Shown here one piece after another: positions 3,860 through 10,540 of a stretch of 12,867 bases of DNA. A model generated the notes under the pieces. That model saw only the letters and a program-made list of their open reading frames with translations. It did no database searches and was not told the DNA's origin. Positions within the stretch are counted from its first letter, which is position 1. Each line of letters begins with the position of its first letter. The position numbers and the translations under genes are program-made. This stretch comes from Candidatus Collierbacteria bacterium RIFOXYD1_FULL_40_9 (GTDB lineage: Bacteria; Patescibacteriota; Microgenomatia; UBA1400; MFAQ01): contig MFAQ01000007.1 in assembly GCA_001776275.1 (NCBI GenBank), positions 1 to 12,867 of the forward strand, given 5' to 3'.

Positions 3860-6800
3860 TTATTTTTCCTCCTTGATTTTTTGATAGAGAAGAAGGGGAA
3901 GGGTGATAAGCATGGTAAGTAAGATGATGGCTAGTCCGAGGAACTCTAGGTATTGTGGAAGATAGATAATTATTATATGGTTGCCACCGGAAGGAATGGC
4001 CCAGGTGTTGTACCAGTTTGCAGTATCAACTGGAGCGAACTTAAAAGTTTTTGGATAAAGGAAAAAGTATTTTGTGGCCAAGAGCAAAGAAGATTTGGAG
4101 TAATCTTCTGGAGAAATTTGGATGGCTTTCCAGTAAGGGGACTTGGTTTGAAATAAATTAATTTCGGATGACCCGGTCGACTTAATTTCTAGTTTATAGA
4201 AAAATTCAAATGGGTGAGTGGATGAGATCTCAGATTTCAGATCTCGGATTTCAGATCTATTTTCTTGTGAGTTGTTTAAAGTAATGTTTTGGAGAAATGT
4301 AAGTGGGAAGGGATGAAGAGTGATTGATTTTAGCTGATTTTCGCCTATTTTGTTGCCAAAAGATTGGTTAAATAAATGGAGCGTGAAACCATCTTGTTCG
4401 CTTTTGTTGTTTATTGTCTGGAGGATATATTGTTGGCCGTTTTGGTTTCCTAGCCTTTCGTAAATATCACAGCGTCTGGTGGCGTGATTTTCTAAACATG
4501 TCACCAAGGGTAAACCACGAATGTTTTTGGTGTCTATACCAATTAGATAATTTAGGGAGTGAGGTAGGTGACGCAGATTTAAATAGTCGCATTCGATGGC
4601 ATTTTGGCTCTGATAAACAATGTGGTCATCTTTGTTTATCTTTACGGTTTTACCGTTGTTGAAGCGGTCACAGTTTCGGTTTTCGGGGAAGAGGGCGTTG
4701 ACTGTTGGGGTTTGGACAATATTGTAGGTGGTTTTGGTGATGGGTAGTGAGATTTGTAACTTATTATTTTCTTGTTGTGGTAAATCGACTGTTTTTTCTT
4801 TGATGGGACTCAACTTTATAGAGATTTGGTAGACGGTGTCGTGGGAGCTAACAAAAACATCTTTGTAGGTAATTTCTTGGATTGATTTTGTCTCTTCGGC
4901 TTCTAAAATGAGGTTGACTTGTTTGTTTTGGGTGGAGGCTTTGGTAAAAATTTGAGCTCTTTTGGGAGTTGTGCTTGACTCAAAAGGTTGAGAGGTGTTT
5001 TCGGTGCCAAAATCGTCATTGGAAATATTGATATTGGCGGTTGTGAGTGTGGGTGAATAATAAGTAAAAGAAACGGCTAAGAGTTGGTTTTGATCTACAG
5101 GTGGAAGTGTGGCGGATAGACAGGCGACTAGATCGGTGCCGAGTAAGGTAATACTTCTGGGGGTAGCAATTTTTTCTATGCTACGGTTTTCTTTTTTGGT
5201 GTAACACTGAACAGGATTGTTGTTTATTAATGAGTTGATAATTGGGTATTGTTGCGTGGGTATCCCTTGGTAAACTGCTAACGAAAAATTGTTGTTGGTG
5301 GGTAAATACATTTCGGATAGAAAATAGTATTCAGAGAGGGCGGGCACTTCCGACGGGAGGTCGAAAGATATATATTGTGAGTTGAGACTGAGAATGAGTT
5401 TGCTGGTGCTTGTTGTAAGTGGTATGTTGATAACTTGCGATGTGTAGTCTAGGTCGAGTTGGCTTCCGTTTAAATAGAATATTGGAGTAATTGGTGTCAA
5501 TTTTAGAGTGACAGAGTCGCCGTTTGGTCGATATTCTATTTTGTAGGGGAGAAGGGATTCGGAGTCGGTAAGTGAGGGGATAGTAAAGGAGGTTGTACTA
5601 CTAGGGAGAGTGATGTTGGTATTTAAAAAACCTGCCTTTTCGTACCAATTTTGGTTGGGACGTTGGGAGAAACTGAGAAGTGGCTTTTGTTGTTGTTTGT
5701 CTTGGGTCGGTTTTGAGGACAAAAAGTCCTTGGATTTATGATTTTTGTTTTTGTAGAGCAAAAGATGATTTGAGAAAGTTTTTTCCAATTCGTATTGTTC
5801 AGAAGTTGCAATAATTCGATCTAGATAATTTGTGCCTAGACTGGCTTTGGTGTCTGGTGCAATAACAGAGGTGTCCAAAAGAAGATGGGCAATATTGTAT
5901 TTATCGATGGTCTCATTGAACTTTTGGTGATTTTGGGAGTAAAGGGCAGTGGATATTTCTTCGTAGTAATCTTGCGATGTTTTTTCCCAGACGTCGAAGG
6001 CTCGGTCTAGTATGGGCTGCTTGATGCCGTACCAGGTAAACCCACTACCTCTGTGGCCCCAGCTGTAGTAGTTCCAACCCCAAAAAGTATGTTGAGGGAA
6101 GTTGGCAATTCGATGGTCTGCTGGTTTATTGTTTAGATATTCAAAAAGCTCAAAATACTCCGAGGGGATATTTACTCTCATATTTTTGTTTGTGAAGTTA
6201 CCAGAAAAAGCTGGAGACATATAAGTAAAAAGCAAAAAGGCAAAAGTGAAAAGAGTGAGGTTGTAGGTAAGACGAGTATCTAAGAAGGCAAAGATATCGA
6301 GAATAAATATAATGCCAACGGCGAAGAAGTAACTAAGAGAAAAGGCAAGGGGTAAAGAAAATTTTGTGTAAGGTGACCTTAAAAGTTCACCGATGAGCGG
6401 AATTGTGCTGTTGATAAGCAGTCCGCCACCTAAAAGGAAAAAGGAACAGAAGGCTAAAATTCCTAGAAATGATCGGTGATATGCCAGTTTGGTTTTTAGA
6501 GAATAGTATATTCCGAGGAGAATGATGACACCAAAAAAGATTCCAATAGCAGTGATAGTGGGTGAGTTTAGATGATTCAACCATGGACCGAGAAGAAAGT
6601 CGTATTTGTTGTTTATTCCTAAGTCTAAGTATTTAAAAAGGTAGCTATGAAGTGTGAGGAGACTTTTGGGGTTGGCGAATTCTAGATTGCGATAGTACGT
6701 CTCGATTGAAGAAATAGAGTTGATATGGTTTTGGGTAGCTATTTGACTATTGGTAAACACGAAAAAAGCGACAGGTAAAAGCCAATAAAGATGAGGAAGA

Positions 6801-7585
6801 ATTATAGCAAGACCGGATTGTATGACATGCAACGAGTTGACAAAATATTTTTTGGTACGAAAAACGTGTTCTATAAAAAAAGGTATGAGACAAATAAGAA
6901 AAACCAAAAAAAGGGTCTCGACATAAAAGGCGGTACCAGATAAAAAAGAAATTAGAAAGAGGCGAAGGAAGTTGCTTAGTTTTGGGGTTTTGAAATAAAC
7001 TAGTAAAAAATATATTAAAAATGGCAAAGCACCGTAGAACCAAGTAAAAGTCTCAAATGGAATAAAAAATGTTTGCAAAGTTGAAAGGTTTAAAAGATAA
7101 AAAAGACCAGCTAGAAAAGTGCTACTTTGGATACTTTTGTGACTTAGTTTGCTGTTTACAAAAATTTGCTTTAAGAGAAGATGTACTCCGATAGGGCCAA
7201 GGACTAGGGGTAAGAAGGTTGTGAGGTAGCGAATGAGGTTATTGGGAACCAGATTGGTCAGGCTGACCAAATAGATAAGTATTACGCGAGGCAGGTCGGC
7301 TGCGTGGGCCATGCCACCTAGAAGTCCGGTAGACTGGTATTCTTGCCAAACGGCAAACAGGTTTCTTTTTAGGTATAGGGATGGGTTGAACTCTGGATGA
7401 AGATTGTCCCAACCGGAAAGATATGTACCCTTGTCGTAATTTAGGTAGGAGAGAGTAAGGGTGATAAGTATTAGGAAAAAAATTGGCCAGAAGTCAACAA
7501 AAAAAGCCCTGACTTTTTCAAGTATATTTTTGAGGCGAGAGGTTTTTTGCTGGTGAAGTTTTTTATTTTTTTTGCCAGTAGCCAC
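3860..7585 (-). CDS. Giant polytopic membrane protein, GT-C/YfhO-like
   Basis: A 1241-residue protein. After a basic N-terminus, membrane segment 1 spans about residues 31-47 and an extracytoplasmic loop carries GWDNLHPEF (W59, D60, E65), which resembles the acidic first loop of GT-C glycosyltransferases. Roughly ten more hydrophobic segments continue to about residue 460. A long soluble part (about 460-1205) begins with an aromatic stretch (FWGWNYYSWGHRGSGFTWYG) similar to YfhO-type proteins and continues with beta-rich, Asn/Ser/Thr-rich sequence. One last membrane segment lies at about 1211-1235, with a basic tail. I infer a role in building or modifying surface glycans with lipid-linked sugars; no activity is proven. 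Close to the C-terminus the frame passes through a 14-bp tandem DNA repeat (4225-4258) that adds RSEIRDLKSEIS. GTG 7585 is used; no ribosome binding site is visible, and a TAAACT (7597-7592) ends 6 nt before it. Confidence 0.8.
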   Translation of the reverse strand: MATGKKNKKLHQQKTSRLKNILEKVRAFFVDFWPIFFLILITLTLSYLNYDKGTYLSGWDNLHPEFNPSLYLKRNLFAVWQEYQSTGLLGGMAHAADLPRVILIYLVSLTNLVPNNLIRYLTTFLPLVLGPIGVHLLLKQIFVNSKLSHKSIQSSTFLAGLFYLLNLSTLQTFFIPFETFTWFYGALPFLIYFLLVYFKTPKLSNFLRLFLISFLSGTAFYVETLFLVFLICLIPFFIEHVFRTKKYFVNSLHVIQSGLAIILPHLYWLLPVAFFVFTNSQIATQNHINSISSIETYYRNLEFANPKSLLTLHSYLFKYLDLGINNKYDFLLGPWLNHLNSPTITAIGIFFGVIILLGIYYSLKTKLAYHRSFLGILAFCSFFLLGGGLLINSTIPLIGELLRSPYTKFSLPLAFSLSYFFAVGIIFILDIFAFLDTRLTYNLTLFTFAFLLFTYMSPAFSGNFTNKNMRVNIPSEYFELFEYLNNKPADHRIANFPQHTFWGWNYYSWGHRGSGFTWYGIKQPILDRAFDVWEKTSQDYYEEISTALYSQNHQKFNETIDKYNIAHLLLDTSVIAPDTKASLGTNYLDRIIATSEQYELEKTFSNHLLLYKNKNHKSKDFLSSKPTQDKQQQKPLLSFSQRPNQNWYEKAGFLNTNITLPSSTTSFTIPSLTDSESLLPYKIEYRPNGDSVTLKLTPITPIFYLNGSQLDLDYTSQVINIPLTTSTSKLILSLNSQYISFDLPSEVPALSEYYFLSEMYLPTNNNFSLAVYQGIPTQQYPIINSLINNNPVQCYTKKENRSIEKIATPRSITLLGTDLVACLSATLPPVDQNQLLAVSFTYYSPTLTTANINISNDDFGTENTSQPFESSTTPKRAQIFTKASTQNKQVNLILEAEETKSIQEITYKDVFVSSHDTVYQISIKLSPIKEKTVDLPQQENNKLQISLPITKTTYNIVQTPTVNALFPENRNCDRFNNGKTVKINKDDHIVYQSQNAIECDYLNLRHLPHSLNYLIGIDTKNIRGLPLVTCLENHATRRCDIYERLGNQNGQQYILQTINNKSEQDGFTLHLFNQSFGNKIGENQLKSITLHPFPLTFLQNITLNNSQENRSEIRDLKSEISSTHPFEFFYKLEIKSTGSSEINLFQTKSPYWKAIQISPEDYSKSSLLLATKYFFLYPKTFKFAPVDTANWYNTWAIPSGGNHIIIIYLPQYLEFLGLAIILLTMLITLPLLLYQKIKEEK
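4225..4258. repeat. 14-bp tandem repeat inside the giant membrane-protein gene
   Basis: AGATCTCAGATTTC (4225-4238) is followed by AGATCTCGGATTTC (4239-4252) and a partial copy AGATCT (4253-4258). The unit length is not a multiple of three, so the copies are read in different frames (RSEIRDLKSEIS on the minus strand). A related 19-bp stretch at 1295-1313 matches 4231-4249 at 17 of 19 positions. Confidence 0.75.
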
Positions 7586-7619
7586 AATTTTAGTTTAGCA
7601 TTTTTGGTATATTGGATAT
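7586..7619. promoter_or_regulatory. 34-bp divergent intergenic region with back-to-back -10 boxes
   Basis: The plus strand has TATATT (7608-7613) ending 6 nt before ATG 7620. The minus strand has TAAACT (7597-7592) ending 6 nt before GTG 7585. Neither gene has a ribosome binding site here, and -35 boxes would have to lie within the other gene's start and are weak. Both transcripts would be leaderless. Confidence 0.4.
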
Positions 7620-7997
7620 ATGACAGATAATGATCAAAAGGTGATGAAGAAAATTGTTTTTGATGGGGTTTTGGATGCTTTGGAGCAAGTTGTTTTTCCT
7701 AGGTTTGACTCCTTGGAGGATGAGGTGAGGGGACTTAAACAGGACGTGGGAGGATTGAAACAAGACGTAGGGGGATTGAAACAAGATGTAGGAGGATTGA
7801 AACAAGATGTGGTTGAGTTGAAAAATGATATGGAGGGAGTAAAACTGAGACTAGATAATTTGGACAATGAAATGTTTGAGGTTAAACAGAGGCTTGGTGG
7901 CGTTGAAAAAAAGCTAGATAAAGTCCTAGACTCGGATTTGGTATTGCGTGACCACGATAAGAGAATAAATAAGCTAGAGAGGGTAACTTTGGCGTAA
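7620..7997 (+). CDS. Coiled-coil protein with heptad repeats, 125 aa
   Basis: A 125-residue acidic protein starting MTDNDQKVMKKIVFDGVLDA. Residues about 30-105 form one long coiled coil. Its core is four near-identical heptads (GLKQDVG, about residues 38-65), encoded by a 21-bp tandem DNA repeat, then more divergent heptads (VELKNDM, EGVKLRL, DNLDNEM, FEVKQRL, GGVEKKL). A basic tail ends HDKRINKLERVTLA. No membrane segment or signal peptide is present, so it is probably a cytoplasmic oligomer or scaffold. Such LKQDV-type repeat proteins are familiar from Patescibacteria genomes, but their function is unknown to me. The start is ATG 7620 with no ribosome binding site, so a leaderless mRNA is likely. 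The identical repeats imply recent expansion and possible copy-number variation between strains. Confidence 0.8.
   Translation: MTDNDQKVMKKIVFDGVLDALEQVVFPRFDSLEDEVRGLKQDVGGLKQDVGGLKQDVGGLKQDVVELKNDMEGVKLRLDNLDNEMFEVKQRLGGVEKKLDKVLDSDLVLRDHDKRINKLERVTLA
7731..7814 (+). repeat. 21-bp tandem repeat (about 4 copies) encoding heptads
   Basis: Four consecutive 21-bp units of the type GGATTGAAACAAGATGTAGGA, starting at 7731, 7752, 7773 and 7794. The first unit is the most divergent (GGACTTAAACAGGACGTG), the last ends in GTT instead of GGA. Differences are mostly at third codon positions (GAC/GAT, GTA/GTG), so the array has been kept under protein-level selection after duplication. Confidence 0.85.
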
Positions 7998-8003
7998 ATA
8001 AAA

Positions 8004-8026
8004 AGCGCCCGACGGTGTCGGGCGCT
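8004..8026. terminator. Strong terminator between convergent genes
   Basis: AGCGCCCGAC (8004-8013) and GTCGGGCGCT (8017-8026) form a perfect 10-bp stem with a GGT loop. On the minus strand it is followed by TTTTATTTA, so it chiefly ends the 194-residue gene; it also lies 7 nt past the stop of the coiled-coil gene. Confidence 0.85.
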
Positions 8027-8030
8027 AAGT

Positions 8031-8615
8031 TTAGTACAGAATAGCTAGTTTGAGAAACTTTTCGCTTGAGAAAAAGATTTCCAGATAATACATTTTTATC
8101 TGGTCACCTGGTTCGGGTAAAACTCCAAGCGATAAAGTACGGTAAAAGGGCGTATTGTTATCAGCGGGGATCAAATAACGACGGTCTGGTGAGTTGCGAA
8201 TATAGCCAATCCAGTCACTTCGACCGCTGTCATCTGCGACTTGATCGAAAGTTCCAGAGACTTTGGTGACGACGACGACTTTAGGAATAACCAGGCTGCA
8301 ATACTTTGTTCTTGTTGTTGTTTTTAGGTGGACTTGGTACAAGTGAACCAATTGTCCTTCGTTGGGCACATAAACGTAGTTAGTCACATATTTTACTTTT
8401 TGGTGGCTGCTATGGGTCTCCACTGTATACATAGTCGTTGGCCCTGTTTCGTCATAAGTGACAACTGTGTTTTGATCTTCTGTTGCATGGTAAACCCCGT
8501 CAGAGCTAACAATCTGGATCTTGAGACCAGTGGCGATGATGATTGCGAGAACAATGACCCCAAAAAATATCCGACGGGCACGAGCGATGTCTTTTTTTTG
8601 TGAAATTGATTCCAC
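8031..8615 (-). CDS. Membrane-anchored hypothetical protein, 194 aa
   Basis: A 194-residue protein with a basic N-terminus, one membrane segment (about residues 16-33, RIFFGVIVLAIIIATGLKI) and a polar, Thr/Val/Tyr-rich remainder that should lie outside the membrane. The pattern is that of a signal-anchored surface protein. Its single Cys (about residue 106) rules out internal disulfides. Beta-rich stretches (VKYVTNYVYV, LVIPKVVVVTKVSG) suggest a small beta domain. I do not recognise the family. The start is GTG 8615, supported by AGAGG 8 nt upstream on the minus strand. A promoter with -35 TTGCAA and -10 TAAAAT (8694-8666) lies about 50 nt upstream and is related to that of the 119-residue gene at 9480, so the two may be co-regulated. 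Confidence 0.75.
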   Translation of the reverse strand: MESISQKKDIARARRIFFGVIVLAIIIATGLKIQIVSSDGVYHATEDQNTVVTYDETGPTTMYTVETHSSHQKVKYVTNYVYVPNEGQLVHLYQVHLKTTTRTKYCSLVIPKVVVVTKVSGTFDQVADDSGRSDWIGYIRNSPDRRYLIPADNNTPFYRTLSLGVLPEPGDQIKMYYLEIFFSSEKFLKLAILY

Positions 8616-8660
8616 GAGATGCCTCTTTGTTTGGGTTGGGAATGGGCGAGCTATATTTTT

Positions 8661-8694
8661 GGGCTATTTTAGCCCATTATTGGCTGTTTTGCAA
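8661..8694 (-). promoter_or_regulatory. Promoter of the 194-aa gene, -10 box inside a GGGCT/AGCCC dyad
   Basis: On the minus strand TTGCAA (8694-8689), 17 bp, then TAAAAT (8671-8666). The -10 is embedded in GGGCT-AAAAT-AGCCC (8675-8661), a perfect 5-bp inverted repeat. The stretch TTTTGCAAGTTATAGG next to the -35 recurs upstream of the gene at 9480. A repressor site over the -10 is a reasonable inference. Confidence 0.55.
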
Positions 8695-8752
8695 GTTATA
8701 GGTTTGTTACCTGACCCCTTTAGATGGTAAAAGTAATGATGAGTGTGAAGTA

Positions 8753-8782
8753 TTGACAAGTGTATTGTATTGCAATATGATA
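8753..8782 (+). promoter_or_regulatory. Promoter/operator of the antitoxin-toxin operon
   Basis: TTGACA (8753-8758), 17 bp, TATGAT (8776-8781), ending 6 nt before ATG 8788. A 20-bp near-palindrome (8763-8782, 16 of 20 positions symmetric, centre TATTGCAATA) covers the spacer and the -10. AbrB-type antitoxins usually bind such sites to repress their own operon, so autoregulation is likely. No ribosome binding site exists between promoter and start. Confidence 0.7.
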
Positions 8783-8787
8783 GTAAT

Positions 8788-9030
8788 ATGACATGGGAAA
8801 CAACAATTACACCTAGATTTCAGATGCACATTCCTGTTGGGGTGCGGAAGGCTATTGGCCTTAAAAAACACGGGAAAGCAAAGATAACTGTAAAAATGGG
8901 AAAAATGATGGTTGAACCTAGTAATGAATCGTCACTTAAAAAATTGGCAGGTTCGCTGGCTGGCATAAAGCCTACCAAGAAAATAAATATTGAAAGAATT
9001 CGAGACTACATTGACTATTCGGACATATGA
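8788..9030 (+). CDS. AbrB/MazE-type antitoxin (VapB-like)
   Basis: An 80-residue protein with an N-terminal SpoVT/AbrB swapped-hairpin domain (about residues 1-47): TWETTITPRFQMHIPVGVRK, then AIGLKKHGKAKITVKMGKMMVEP. This domain binds DNA as a dimer. The C-terminal 30 residues (SLKKLAGSLAGIKPTKKINI...) are the usual toxin-binding tail of VapB antitoxins. I chose ATG 8788 because an upstream TTG (8770) lies within the promoter spacer. The -10 box ends 6 nt before the ATG, so the mRNA is probably leaderless. Its TGA overlaps the toxin ATG (ATGA), as is typical of such pairs. It should neutralise the toxin and repress the operon. Confidence 0.88.
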   Translation: MTWETTITPRFQMHIPVGVRKAIGLKKHGKAKITVKMGKMMVEPSNESSLKKLAGSLAGIKPTKKINIERIRDYIDYSDI

Positions 9031-9443
9031 TGAGTTGTCTGATAGACACCAATGTCTGGATTAGATATTTTGCAAAGGATGATTTGAGACAATTTGAAGA
9101 GTGTGATAGATTTTTTGACCAGGTAGAGATGGGTTCGGTTGCACCTTATGTATCGAATGTGACTCTGATGGAGATTTTGTATACCCTAAAGAGTTACTAT
9201 GGTTTTTCTAAAGAAAAAATTGCGCACTATCTGAAAACTATTATGGGAACAAGAAACCTGGTCATATTGGAGAAAACAAATAGTAGGTTGGCATTTGAGA
9301 AAACGATAAAAGTGGGAGTAAAGTATACTGATTGCTTAATCGCCGGACAGCTAAAGAGAAATATGGTGCTAGTTTCTTTTGATAGGGATTTTGATAGGCT
9401 GGTGCCAGGAATAAGAAAAGAGCCAGGGGATTTGGTGAAATAA
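9027..9443 (+). CDS. PIN-domain ribonuclease toxin (VapC-like)
   Basis: A 138-residue PIN domain protein. The acidic active-site residues expected for a Mg-dependent RNase are present: D7 (LIDTNVWIRYF), E49 (TLMEIL), D102 (KYTDCLIAG) and D119 (SFDRDFDRL). This matches the VapC family in length and order. VapC toxins cleave tRNA or rRNA and stall translation when the antitoxin is lost (family knowledge). The start codon overlaps the antitoxin stop; a second ATG directly after it (9030) is an equally good start. No ribosome binding site is evident, so translation probably depends on coupling to the antitoxin. There is no sign of truncation. Confidence 0.88.
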   Translation: MMSCLIDTNVWIRYFAKDDLRQFEECDRFFDQVEMGSVAPYVSNVTLMEILYTLKSYYGFSKEKIAHYLKTIMGTRNLVILEKTNSRLAFEKTIKVGVKYTDCLIAGQLKRNMVLVSFDRDFDRLVPGIRKEPGDLVK

Positions 9444-9444
9444 A

Positions 9445-9472
9445 AACCGACACCACTATTTTGGCGCCGGTT
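9445..9472 (-). terminator. Terminator of the 119-aa gene
   Basis: On the minus strand AACCGGCGCC (9472-9463) pairs with GGTGTCGGTT (9454-9445), two of ten pairs being G-U, around an 8-nt loop, with TTTATTT after it. On the plus strand the G-U pairs become A-C mismatches, so it works better for the minus gene than for the toxin gene. Confidence 0.7.
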
Positions 9473-9479
9473 GGGTGAT

Positions 9480-9839
9480 TTATTGGTGGAGAAACCAAAA
9501 ACAGAGGACATGGTTTGTCGGTAGCCAGGTGAAGCAGAGATTTTCCTGGGTCATGGTTTGACCATCTTCTGGGTAGCCGCCAAGATAAAAAATGAAATTA
9601 TTGGGGCTGGATTCGCCAAGACTTATTTTGGTAATGGCGAGAAGGCCGGTGTCCAAAATCAGATCTTGGCTGTCAGTGAGAGGCTGGAAGGTACCAATTG
9701 TGGTTGAGGCTTCAGCTTTTACAAAAGGGGCGACAGTGTAGACAGCTGTGGTATAGGCTGCGCTAAAGACCATCAAGATGGCAAAGAAGACAATAATAAG
9801 CCTGTGGACAAGTTCACTTTTTTGAGCGGATTTAGACAC
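9480..9839 (-). CDS. Membrane-anchored or secreted hypothetical protein, 119 aa
   Basis: A 119-residue protein with a charged N-terminus (MSKSAQKSELVHR), one hydrophobic segment (about residues 14-36) and a polar extracytoplasmic part. The segment ends in VKAEAS, which could be a signal-peptidase site, so secretion is as likely as anchoring. Two cysteines near the end (ENLCFTW, HVLCFWF) could form a disulfide. The family is not recognised. The start is GTG 9839 with GGAGG 4 nt upstream. Its promoter (9913-9886) shares sequence with that of the 194-residue protein at 8031, which has the same layout of N-terminal anchor plus outer domain. It is divergent from the methyltransferase and shares the -35 region with it. 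Confidence 0.7.
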   Translation of the reverse strand: MSKSAQKSELVHRLIIVFFAILMVFSAAYTTAVYTVAPFVKAEASTTIGTFQPLTDSQDLILDTGLLAITKISLGESSPNNFIFYLGGYPEDGQTMTQENLCFTWLPTNHVLCFWFLHQ

Positions 9840-9885
9840 ATTGCCTCCATGTTTTTTTGGGAATTTGCGAGTCAGAATTTAATTT

Positions 9886-9935
9886 ATTTTAGCCTATTTT
9901 GTATATTTTGCAAGTTATAGGACTTTTGCTATACT
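9886..9935. promoter_or_regulatory. Divergent overlapping promoters sharing one TTGCAA box
   Basis: TTGCAA (9908-9913) is its own reverse complement. To the left on the minus strand a 16-bp spacer leads to TAAAAT (9891-9886), the promoter of the 119-residue gene. To the right on the plus strand a 16-bp spacer leads to TATACT (9930-9935), which ends 5 nt before the methyltransferase ATG. The two polymerases cannot occupy the shared -35 together, so the genes should compete. Confidence 0.5.
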
Positions 9936-9940
9936 GAAGT

Positions 9941-10540
9941 ATGAATAAATTGGTTGCCGACTGGGTGGTAAGACTGCATCAGAAAAAAGTAAAGTACTTG
10001 ATAGAGCTTATTGAACCCTTGTTGGGAGAATCAAAAAAAGTGCTAGATTTGGGCTGTGGTAGTGGCGAAGTGTCGAAAGCCTTAATGGAATCTGGGTATT
10101 TGGTGACCTCGGTAGATGTGGTAGACAAGGTAAAGGTCGATGGGGTTAAGGTTTTGGTCTACGACGGAGTTAATATTCCATTTAAGGATAAACAGTTCGA
10201 GATGGTACTACTGATTACAGTTTTGCACCATGTAAATGACTTTGAAAAGCTTCTTATAGAAGCTGGTAGAGTAGCAAAAAAAGTGATTGTGGTGGAAGAT
10301 GTGTATGAGAATTGGTGGGACAGGCTTAATATTTGGTTTTGGGACAGTGTACTGAATTTGGAATTTTTTGGTCATCCACACCAGAACAGGGATGATGCGG
10401 GGTGGAAAAAAGTTTTTGGGGAAATTGGTTTTGAATTATTGACTGAGAGATCTGGAAAAATAAGGGAACTTGTTTACGAATTTAAACAAAAAGCTTATTT
10501 GATTCAAAGGAGATCTGATACCGCGAAGCAGGGTGTATAG
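9941..10540 (+). CDS. Class I SAM-dependent methyltransferase
   Basis: A 199-residue enzyme with a Rossmann-type SAM-binding fold. Motif I is VLDLGCGSGEVS (residues 34-45), the acidic end of strand 2 is VTSVDVV (D59), and motif IV is LLITVLHHV with H96/H97 (UbiE/type 11-like). It is short but complete for this family. The substrate is unknown; the LHHV signature is common in small-molecule and lipid/quinone methyltransferases. The end KQKAYLIQ looks like a natural final strand, followed by an extra tail RRSDTAKQGV that lies within the overlap with the convergent glycosyltransferase (10436-10540). ATG 9941 has no ribosome binding site and the -10 box ends 5 nt before it, so the mRNA is probably leaderless. 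Confidence 0.85.
   Translation: MNKLVADWVVRLHQKKVKYLIELIEPLLGESKKVLDLGCGSGEVSKALMESGYLVTSVDVVDKVKVDGVKVLVYDGVNIPFKDKQFEMVLLITVLHHVNDFEKLLIEAGRVAKKVIVVEDVYENWWDRLNIWFWDSVLNLEFFGHPHQNRDDAGWKKVFGEIGFELLTERSGKIRELVYEFKQKAYLIQRRSDTAKQGV

Noticed and set aside
7731..7814. Possible CRISPR-like array
   Set aside because: The units are contiguous 21-bp coding repeats with no spacers.
7634..7867. Pro/Cys/Asn repeat protein on the minus strand
   Set aside because: It is the antisense of the heptad array; its repeats mirror the coding repeat and no start signals are present.
8770..8787. TTG start of the antitoxin, six codons upstream
   Set aside because: It lies in the spacer of the operon promoter; ATG 8788 matches the AbrB-domain start.
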